Shown: piece after piece, positions 8,206-14,346 of the stretch
How the letters are laid out: the number at the start of each line of letters is the position of its first letter
Position numbering within the stretch: position 1 is the first letter of the stretch
Made by a program: the position numbers and the translations under genes
The notes under the pieces: model-generated
Told to the model about the DNA's origin: nothing
Databases searched by the model: none
What the model saw: the letters and a program-made list of their open reading frames with translations, nothing else
DNA from: Salinimicrobium catena
Lineage (GTDB): Bacteria > Bacteroidota > Bacteroidia > Flavobacteriales > Flavobacteriaceae
Assembly (NCBI RefSeq): GCF_900102915.1
Contig: NZ_FNGG01000011.1
Span: forward strand, 1-52,337
Reading direction: 5' to 3'
DNA: 52,337 nucleotides

Positions 8206-8240
8206 AACCTCAGTTTCCGTAAGGGAGCTGAGGTTTTTTT
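8206..8240 (+). terminator. Terminator after the cyclophilin-FKBP gene
   Basis: AACCTCAG (8206-8213) pairs with CTGAGGTT (8228-8235), followed by a run of T. Confidence 0.85.
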
Positions 8241-8245
8241 AATTT

Positions 8246-8301
<56 letters not shown>

Positions 8302-8346
8302 TTACTTTTACTGATCACCAATCTCCAATTAACCGTTCTCAAGGAA

Positions 8347-8973
8347 TTAATCCGGTTGCGGGGTTAATTTTAAATAAGGTTTTACTTCTTTATAACCTTT
8401 TGGGAACATGGATTTTGCCTCTTCGTTCGAAACTGATGTGCTAATTACCACGTCATCACCTTCTTCCCAGTCTGCAGGAGTGGAAACCTTGAACTTCCGG
8501 GTGAGCTGTAGCGATTTTATCACTCGCAGTAATTCCTTGAAATTTCTTCCGGTACTGGCGGGATAGGTGATCATAAGCTTTATGGTCTTTTCCGGATCGA
8601 TCACATAAACAGATCGTACGGTTTGCGTATCGTCCTCTTCTGGGTGGATCATATCGTAAAGTCTTGAAACTTTTTTATCCTCATCGGCAATAATGGGAAA
8701 ATTCACGGTTGTCTTTTGGGTCTCATTGATGTCATGGATCCAATCCTTGTGAGATTCCAAGCCATCCACGCTCAGTGCAACCACTTTTACATTTAGCTTA
8801 TCAAATTCTTCCTTGTATTTTGCTGCAGCTCCAAGTTCAGTGGTGCAGACCGGGGTGAAATCGGCGGGGTGCGAAAAAAGAATTCCCCAGCTGTCTCCCA
8901 GGTAGTCGTAAAAATTCATCTTTCCTTCTGAAGTTTCCGCGTCAAAATTGGGTGCCTTATCTCCTAATTTCAT
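8347..8973 (-). CDS. 1-Cys peroxiredoxin (Prx6-type)
   Basis: 208 residues, AhpC/TSA fold with a C-terminal extension typical of the Prx6 subfamily. The peroxidatic motif is T40-P41-V42-C43 within ADFTPVCTTELG; a conserved Arg is in TVRSVYVIDP. C43 is the only cysteine in the protein, so no internal resolving Cys exists and an outside thiol must regenerate it. It reduces hydrogen peroxide and organic peroxides in the cytoplasm. It is followed on the same strand at higher coordinates by a thioredoxin-like gene (9072-9635), suggesting a peroxide/thiol pair. Apparently transcribed alone. Confidence 0.92.
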   Translation of the reverse strand: MKLGDKAPNFDAETSEGKMNFYDYLGDSWGILFSHPADFTPVCTTELGAAAKYKEEFDKLNVKVVALSVDGLESHKDWIHDINETQKTTVNFPIIADEDKKVSRLYDMIHPEEDDTQTVRSVYVIDPEKTIKLMITYPASTGRNFKELLRVIKSLQLTRKFKVSTPADWEEGDDVVISTSVSNEEAKSMFPKGYKEVKPYLKLTPQPD

Positions 8974-9071
8974 GATAATTTCTTTTTGTGGTTATTCAGT
9001 TTAAAATTACAGAATAAACAGGTCAACACCCTGAAGTTCAGGGATTAAAATTATCATAAAAAGAAGGGTGG

Positions 9072-9635
9072 TTAAGGCCTGTATTTCCATTTGATCCCGC
9101 AGCCTACACTGGGTTTCTGAGGTCCGGGGACCGGGCGGCTGTTCAGGATGGCATCCAGGGCTTCCCGTAGCTCCCTACCGTTAACCGGAATCCCGTTTCC
9201 GGGGCGGGAACTATCCAGCTGCCCGTGGTAGATCAGGGCAAGGTCCTCGTCAAAAACATAAAAATCAGGCGTACACTCTGCCTTGTAATCCCAGGCTACT
9301 GCCTGGTCACGATCATATAAATAAGGGAAGGTGAAGTTGTGTTTACGGGCGAATTGCCACATGAGATCGGGGTGATCTTCAGGATATTGTTCCACATCGT
9401 TGCTGCTGATAGCGGCAAAACCAAAGCCCAGCACGCGATAATCGTTGGCGACCCGCACCATTTCGTCAACCACATGTTTCACAAAAGGACAATGGTTGCA
9501 AATGAACATGATCACGGTACCTTTTTCGCCCCTAACATCCTCCAGGGAATAAAGGTTAGCCGTGACTGCGTCAGGTAGTTCAAAATCTGCAGCTTTAGAG
9601 CCAAGTGGAAGTTTATTTGATGCTGTTTCAGCCAT
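9072..9635 (-). CDS. Thioredoxin-family protein (AhpC/TSA-like, CNHC active site)
   Basis: 187 residues with a thioredoxin fold. The active-site CxxC is C46-N-H-C49 in MFICNHCPFVKHV, a motif typical of a widespread family of soluble thioredoxin-like proteins. Further Cys occur in ECTPDFYVF and near the C-terminus (VGCGIKWK), both conserved in the family as I know it. No signal peptide is evident. The likely role is thiol-disulfide exchange or peroxide reduction in the cytoplasm; the precise partner is unknown. It lies immediately upstream, in transcription order, of the Prx6 gene, with a gap of 98 nt that may hold a separate promoter. Confidence 0.85.
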   Translation of the reverse strand: MAETASNKLPLGSKAADFELPDAVTANLYSLEDVRGEKGTVIMFICNHCPFVKHVVDEMVRVANDYRVLGFGFAAISSNDVEQYPEDHPDLMWQFARKHNFTFPYLYDRDQAVAWDYKAECTPDFYVFDEDLALIYHGQLDSSRPGNGIPVNGRELREALDAILNSRPVPGPQKPSVGCGIKWKYRP

Positions 9636-9722
9636 TTCTTCGGAAATTATCGGGTCTTGAAAATACGAATTTCTACCGGAATTTTTTAAAATTCCTATCT
9701 TGTTCAGGTTAAACTGAAAAAT

Positions 9723-10181
9723 ATGAGAACATTAGACGAGTGGTTCTCGGAATATGCCGTGAGCCACCAGAACGAGACCAATAAGGCCATACACTATATT
9801 TGTGTACCAGCTATTTTCTTTTCCATTGTAGGTTTGTTGATGAGCATTCCGCCGGGCCCCTTAACAGATATCTTCCCAATGTATATTCCTTTTTTGGAGA
9901 ACTGGGCTGTGGTAGTGCTGGTTCTGGTGCTACTGTTCTATTTTAGGCTCTCGGTGAGTATGGGTTTCAAGATCCTGATCTTTGCCGGACTGTGCATAGC
10001 CGGGAATTACTATTTGTCAATGGTCGCGCCGCTGTGGATAGCTTCTTTGATTATATTCGTCGTCGCCTGGATCGGTCAGTTCTACGGACATATAATAGAG
10101 GGCAAGAAACCTTCATTTTTGAAGGATATTCAGTTTCTGCTTATCGGTCCGGCCTGGGTGATCAAGAAGGTTTTTGGGTGA
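9723..10181 (+). CDS. DUF962 / Mpo1-like membrane protein
   Basis: 152 residues with four hydrophobic segments (about 25-45, 57-75, 82-100, 102-120). The N-terminal block LDEWFSEYAVSHQNETNKAIHYICVP and the C-terminal FYGHIIEGKKPSFLKDIQFLLIGPAWV are hallmarks of DUF962, the family of yeast Mpo1 (YGL010w), an iron-dependent dioxygenase acting on 2-hydroxy fatty acids. Conserved His residues (HQN, HYICVP, GHIIEGKKP) could be metal ligands. Function in bacteria is not established. The TGA is immediately followed by an eleven-unit heptamer array. Confidence 0.85.
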   Translation: MRTLDEWFSEYAVSHQNETNKAIHYICVPAIFFSIVGLLMSIPPGPLTDIFPMYIPFLENWAVVVLVLVLLFYFRLSVSMGFKILIFAGLCIAGNYYLSMVAPLWIASLIIFVVAWIGQFYGHIIEGKKPSFLKDIQFLLIGPAWVIKKVFG

Positions 10182-10258
10182 AGGTAGATTTTAGAAGTAC
10201 GAAGTTAGAAGTGGGAAGTCAGAAGCTAGAAGCTGGAAGCTGGAAGCTGGAAGTTGGA
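10182..10258 (+). repeat. Eleven-unit heptamer array directly after the DUF962 stop
   Basis: Units from the first base after TGA: AGGTAGA, TTTTAGA, AGTACGA, AGTTAGA, AGTGGGA, AGTCAGA, AGCTAGA, AGCTGGA three times, AGTTGGA. Period is exactly 7 over 77 nt. Units drift at internal positions while the trailing GA stays fixed. Confidence 0.92.
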
Positions 10259-10525
10259 ATCCAATTCCCGTCAGAGACTTGAATCTCTTCGTGCTCTTCA
10301 TTTTAAACTTTTTGAACTTCGTGTTATTTTTTGTGCGCCCTTTGCGGGAGCTTTTGCGGTCTTTGCGTGAAAAAATCTTTGCTTTCCTCTATGATGGATA
10401 GAAATTTCGTGCTTATCTGCAGGTAACGAGTGATCGTACTTCTTTATAATTCGTGGATTCGTGGCAAAACTCAAAACACTTCTAAAAACGCTATTTTTGA
10501 AAGGAACCCAAAAACTTAAAAAACC
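10259..10525. repeat. Mosaic of degenerate short repeats (CTTTGCG / TTCGTGG type)
   Basis: No gene is visible here. The stretch repeats motifs such as CTTTGCG (10340, 10361), TTTTGCGG and ATTCGTGG (10450 and 10458 area), unevenly spaced. Related motifs recur at about 46080-46160. These look like decayed dispersed repeats. With the array at 10182 they account for the whole 344-nt gap before csaA. Confidence 0.5.
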
Positions 10526-10867
10526 GTGAGCGAACATATTACTTGGAATGACTTCGAAAAAGTAGAAATGCGGGTAGGTACCGTACTCGAAGTTTCAGAT
10601 TTTCCCGAAGCCCGAAACCCCGCGTATCAATTAAAGATAGATTTTGGTCCGGAGATCGGCATTTTGAAATCCTCTGCCCAGATCACCCGTCGCTACTCCA
10701 AAGATGATCTTTTAAACAGGCAAATCGTTGCTGTTGTGAACTTTCCGAAGAAACAGATCGCCAACTTCATGAGCGAATGCCTGGTGCTGGGAGCGGTGGG
10801 CAAGGAGAACGATATAGTGCTTCTTAACACTGATTTTGAGGTGGAAAATGGCTTGAGAGTGGGTTAA
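10526..10867 (+). CDS. csaA: CsaA-like tRNA-binding / secretion chaperone protein
   Basis: 113 residues, matching the CsaA family length. It starts at GTG (10526). It is a stand-alone tRNA-binding OB fold: WNDFEKVEMRVGTV at the N-terminus, LKSSAQITRRY in the middle, the NFPKKQIANFMSECLVLGA motif, and a closing ENGLRVG. In Bacillus CsaA has chaperone-like activity in protein export and the fold binds tRNA; the role in Bacteroidota is not settled. No Shine-Dalgarno sequence and no clear promoter were found in the repeat-rich gap upstream. Confidence 0.88.
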   Translation: MSEHITWNDFEKVEMRVGTVLEVSDFPEARNPAYQLKIDFGPEIGILKSSAQITRRYSKDDLLNRQIVAVVNFPKKQIANFMSECLVLGAVGKENDIVLLNTDFEVENGLRVG

Positions 10868-10882
10868 ACCCTCAGCCTTTTT

Positions 10883-10890
10883 TATATTTG
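10883..10890 (+). promoter_or_regulatory. Promoter of the DUF6660-TonB receptor operon
   Basis: TATATTTG matches TAnnTTTG and ends only 5 nt before the ATG at 10896, so the transcript is probably leaderless or nearly so. Confidence 0.65.
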
Positions 10891-10895
10891 CCGCT

Positions 10896-11198
10896 ATGAA
10901 GATTGCCGGGATCATTCTTTCCATACTTGTTTTAATGCTGAATGCCGTTCCCTGTTGTTGGGACAGTGATTCAAAGGAGGAACCTTTGGAACAACATTCG
11001 GGTGAGGCATCCTGTTCGCCCTTTCTAAGCTGTGGGAGCTGTACAGGTTTTGTGCTGCAGGAAGAGCTTCCCGGGATAGATCTCTATGCTCAGCCATCTG
11101 TTTCAGAAACCATCTTTCCTGAAACCCCGTTTCAATCAGATTTTTCTGAAGCCATCTGGCAGCCGCCACGCTTCATTAATGAACTTCCGTTTTCCTAG
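10896..11198 (+). CDS. DUF6660-like small exported Cys-rich protein
   Basis: 100 residues. The first about 20 form a hydrophobic export signal (MKIAGIILSILVLMLNAVP) followed by CCW and later CSPFLSCGSCTGF, giving six Cys in the mature half; the tail reads WQPPRFINELPFS. This layout, directly before a TonB-dependent receptor gene, is that of the small proteins grouped as DUF6660 in flavobacteria, which often sit with metal (Cu/Co/Zn) transport genes. Metal binding is an inference from the cysteines and context. A probable leaderless promoter precedes it, and the receptor follows after 49 nt. Assignment to DUF6660 is by memory of the pattern. Confidence 0.55.
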   Translation: MKIAGIILSILVLMLNAVPCCWDSDSKEEPLEQHSGEASCSPFLSCGSCTGFVLQEELPGIDLYAQPSVSETIFPETPFQSDFSEAIWQPPRFINELPFS

Positions 11199-11247
11199 AC
11201 CGAAGGTCATAGCCTTCTCAATTACCACAATTATTTAAACAAAGAAC

Positions 11248-13419
11248 ATGAATCTTAAACACTTTACGGTGTTTGCCGTGATGCTGATATCATCACTGGT
11301 GAATGCCCAAAACAGGTTTGAAGCGCATATTTATGACGCCCAAACCAATAGCCCGTTAACAGGGGCAAATGCAGCAATAAAAGGTACCACCCTTGGTGCA
11401 ACAACCAATAAGGAAGGATTGATCGTCCTTGATAATGTACCTGATGGAAAACAAACCATCGTCATCAGTTTTGTAGGATATGAAACCCGTGAGATGGAGT
11501 TTGAATTTTCTATGGAAGCCAAAGAGCCGGTAGTGATCTATCTTTTTCCGAAGGGGGAGGAGATGGATGAGGTGATCATCTCTGCCACCCGTTCCAGGAG
11601 AACCATTGCCGATCTGCCAACCCGGGTAGAAGTGATCTCGGGTGAGGAACTTGGCGAAAAAGGGAATATGAAGCCCGGCGACATCAGGATGTTGCTGAAT
11701 GAAACTACCGGGATCAGGACCCAGCAAACCTCTGCCACGTCCTATAATTCCAGCATAAGGATACAGGGACTTGACGGAAAATACACTCAGCTGCTAAAAG
11801 ATGGATATCCCTTATACTCCGGATTTTCCGGGGGCTTGAGCCTTTTACAGATCGTACCGCTTGACCTGCAGCAAGTAGAAGTGATTAAGGGAGCCTCCTC
11901 AACTTTATACGGGGGAGGGGCTATTGCCGGACTGGTGAACCTGGTTTCCAAAAAGCCCACAGAAGAGGGGGAGCTTAACTTTTTGCTGAACGGAACATCT
12001 GCCCTGGGGCTTGACGTGAGCTCATTTTATTCCAACAAATGGGATAAGATAGGAACCACCGTGTTTGCTTCCTATAATTACGGGAATCCTTATGATCCTG
12101 CCGACACTGGTCTTACAGCGATTCCGGAGTTTAATCGGTATACAATTAATCCACGACTGTTCTATTATTTCAACGATCGCACCACTCTTGAAGTAGGGGT
12201 GAACACTGTGATAGAGGAAAGAACCGGCGGAAATATCGATTTTATTGAAGGTGAACAGGTGCAGGATCCTTATTTTGAACGCAACAACACCGAACGTATT
12301 ACCACCCGTGCAGGATTTGACCAGTATTACCTGGATGGTTCCTATTTGAGTGTCAAGAACAGTTTCAGCTTTTTTGAAAGGAAGATCGAGATCCCAGACT
12401 TTGTCTTTTCCGGGGATCAATTCGCTTCATTCAATGAGGTGGCTTATAACTTCGGAAGCCCTGACCTGGAATGGATCGCAGGGCTTAACCTGAATGTTGA
12501 CAGCTTTGAGGAAGATCCCAATCCGCAATCTCAGGTTGTGGATTACAACCATATTACCTACGGTGCTTTCCTGCAGAACAACTGGAGCGTTTCCCAAACC
12601 TTTAGCCTGGAAACAGGATTACGGGCAGATTATCAGAACGAATACGGGTTCTTCCTGTTGCCGCGACTTTCGGCCATGTTCGATTTTTCTGAAAATGTCA
12701 CCGCCAGGGTAGGCGGAGGCCTGGGGTATAAGACTCCATCTATTTTTACTGAAGATGCCGAAAGGATACAGTTCCAGAATGTATTGCCGATCGATGTTTC
12801 TCAAACCGAAGCCGAAAGATCTACCGGACTTAACCTGGATGTGAACTATCGAACCGAACTTTTCGAAACGGTAGATTTTAGCCTGAATACTTTGCTTTTC
12901 TATACCAGGGTTGACGATCCGTTGATCTTGAGTAATGCAGGAGGAGAATTCTATGAGTACACTCAGCCGGAAGGTTATATTGATACCAAGGGACTGGAGG
13001 CCAATATGAGGTTTGGATATGGTAATTTTAAACTTTTCACCGGCTATACGCTGGCTGATGTCAACAGGCATTACGGCGGAGAGACAACCGAGATGCCTTT
13101 GGTAGCACAGCACCGTCTTAACAATGTGCTGGTGTATGAAATCGAGGAAAGTCTGGTAATTGGTCTTGAGGGATATTATTATGGTCCGCAGGAGCTCGGT
13201 GACGGTACTACCGGGCAGGATTACTGGATCTTTGGTTTAATGACCGAAAAGAAATGGGAGGATTTTTCCATCTTCCTGAACTTCGAGAACTTTACCGATA
13301 CCCGCCAAACCGGTTTTGACACGATCTATACCGGTTCTATCTCAGATCCTCAGTTCAGGGATATCTACGCTCCCGTTGATGGTTTTATTATCAATGGAGG
13401 TGTAAAGATCAGGTTGTAA
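11248..13419 (+). CDS. TonB-dependent outer membrane receptor
   Basis: 723 residues. Signal peptide 1-21 (ending VNAQ), then a CarboxypepD_reg-like beta-sandwich domain (about 24-105), a plug domain (about 115-230, with LPTRVEVISGEEL, IRIQGLDGKYTQLLKDG and VEVIKGASSTLYGGGAIAGLVNLVSK), then a beta-barrel. The plug and the VEVIKG.SS.LYG block are diagnostic of TonB-dependent transporters. There is no SusD partner, so polysaccharide import is unlikely; the size and the neighbouring DUF6660 and CDF-like genes suggest metal or metal-chelate uptake. Substrate is unknown. A long perfect hairpin terminator follows. Confidence 0.9.
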   Translation: MNLKHFTVFAVMLISSLVNAQNRFEAHIYDAQTNSPLTGANAAIKGTTLGATTNKEGLIVLDNVPDGKQTIVISFVGYETREMEFEFSMEAKEPVVIYLFPKGEEMDEVIISATRSRRTIADLPTRVEVISGEELGEKGNMKPGDIRMLLNETTGIRTQQTSATSYNSSIRIQGLDGKYTQLLKDGYPLYSGFSGGLSLLQIVPLDLQQVEVIKGASSTLYGGGAIAGLVNLVSKKPTEEGELNFLLNGTSALGLDVSSFYSNKWDKIGTTVFASYNYGNPYDPADTGLTAIPEFNRYTINPRLFYYFNDRTTLEVGVNTVIEERTGGNIDFIEGEQVQDPYFERNNTERITTRAGFDQYYLDGSYLSVKNSFSFFERKIEIPDFVFSGDQFASFNEVAYNFGSPDLEWIAGLNLNVDSFEEDPNPQSQVVDYNHITYGAFLQNNWSVSQTFSLETGLRADYQNEYGFFLLPRLSAMFDFSENVTARVGGGLGYKTPSIFTEDAERIQFQNVLPIDVSQTEAERSTGLNLDVNYRTELFETVDFSLNTLLFYTRVDDPLILSNAGGEFYEYTQPEGYIDTKGLEANMRFGYGNFKLFTGYTLADVNRHYGGETTEMPLVAQHRLNNVLVYEIEESLVIGLEGYYYGPQELGDGTTGQDYWIFGLMTEKKWEDFSIFLNFENFTDTRQTGFDTIYTGSISDPQFRDIYAPVDGFIINGGVKIRL

Positions 13420-13441
13420 ATTCGAAATCAAATTCGGTTAA

Positions 13442-13509
13442 CCCCCGGCTTCAGCCGTGGGTAAAAAGAAAAGGTGTCAAAAATTCCATTTTTGACACCT
13501 TTTCTTTTT
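13442..13509 (+). terminator. Mini-palindrome plus long perfect hairpin after the TonB receptor
   Basis: GGCTTCAGCC (13447-13456) inside a larger imperfect palindrome, a 6-nt gap, then a perfect hairpin of about 22 bp (13463-13484 / 13488-13509). Its arms are A-rich 5' and T-rich 3', so it can end transcription in either direction. The same arrangement recurs at 14246-14301. Confidence 0.8.
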
Positions 13510-13553
13510 AATCAATTCTGGAATTCCAGTAGAGAAATCTTAAATTTAAAGCT

Positions 13554-14195
13554 ATGGACAACAAGTTCAAAAAACGGCTTAATTATGCTCTCATTCTCAG
13601 CATGATCACTATAGGTTACAACACCCTGGAAGGTGCGATTTCCACTTTCTTTGGTGCCAGCGATGAGACTTTAGCACTCTTCGGGTTTGGGCTGGACAGT
13701 TTTGTGGAAGTACTCTCGGGTGTAGGGATCGCGCATATGATCTACAGGATGAAAAAACGGTCCGTGGTGGAACGCGACAGCTTTGAGGTGACCGCGCTAA
13801 AAATAACCGGCACAGCTTTGTACATCCTTGCCGCCGGACTGGTAGTGGGAGCCGTACTGGCAGTGGTCAATCGGTCTGAACCCGAGACAACCCTGGCCGG
13901 GATCATCATTGCAGTTCTGTCTATACTTACCATGTACTTTTTATACCGGGAGAAGATCAAGGTGGGGAAAAAGCTGGACAGCCAGCCCATTATTTCAGAT
14001 GCCAAATGCACCAAAACCTGTTTTTATCTTTCATTCATTCTGCTAACGTCAAGTCTGCTTTATGAACTTTGGGAGATCCCGTATGTGGATGCCCTGGGAA
14101 GTATCGGGATCGCATGGTACGCGTGGAAAGAAGGCAAAGAAGCCTGGGAGAACGCCAGGACAAAAAGCCTGAGCTGCAGCAGTGATTGTTGTTAG
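13554..14195 (+). CDS. CDF-like cation transporter without cytoplasmic domain
   Basis: 213 residues with six predicted membrane segments. The first two resemble cation diffusion facilitators (NTLEGAISTFFGASDETLALFGFGLDSFVEVLSG), with an Asp in TM2, and an Asp also occurs in TM5 (PYVDALGSIGIAWYAWKEG). CDF exporters usually have about 300 residues with a C-terminal metal-sensing domain; this protein ends after TM6 and instead carries a short tail with three Cys (SCSSDCC), plus C-T-K-T-C before TM5. Zinc-type HxxxD motifs are not intact, so the substrate could differ from Zn/Fe. It sits between two near-identical hairpin structures, separate from the TonB receptor transcript. Confidence 0.75.
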   Translation: MDNKFKKRLNYALILSMITIGYNTLEGAISTFFGASDETLALFGFGLDSFVEVLSGVGIAHMIYRMKKRSVVERDSFEVTALKITGTALYILAAGLVVGAVLAVVNRSEPETTLAGIIIAVLSILTMYFLYREKIKVGKKLDSQPIISDAKCTKTCFYLSFILLTSSLLYELWEIPYVDALGSIGIAWYAWKEGKEAWENARTKSLSCSSDCC

Positions 14196-14202
14196 AACAG
14201 CC

Positions 14203-14301
14203 CTCGGCTTCCCGGGGATTTAATATTAATTATAACATATTTTACGGGCTTTAGCCCAAAAAAGAGAGGCTCTAAAAATCGCATTTTTGGAGCCTCTCTT
14301 T
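14203..14301 (+). terminator. Mini-palindromes plus long hairpin after the CDF-like gene
   Basis: GGGCTTTAGCCC (14246-14257), a 3-nt gap, then a hairpin of about 19 bp (14261-14279 / 14283-14301) whose apex is A5T-N3-AT5, as at 13463-13509. A degenerate GGCTTC copy lies at 14203-14219. It also serves as a terminator for the opposing M14 peptidase gene. Confidence 0.8.
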
Positions 14302-14311
14302 ATTTGAGATA

Positions 14312-14346
14312 ATCTCAATACTCAATACTAACTACTCAATACTACA
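14312..14346 (-). repeat. Heptamer array directly after the M14 peptidase stop
   Basis: On the minus strand, after the TGA (14349-14347): TGTAGTA, TTGAGTA, GTTAGTA, TTGAGTA, TTGAGAT. Five period-7 units. Confidence 0.85.
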
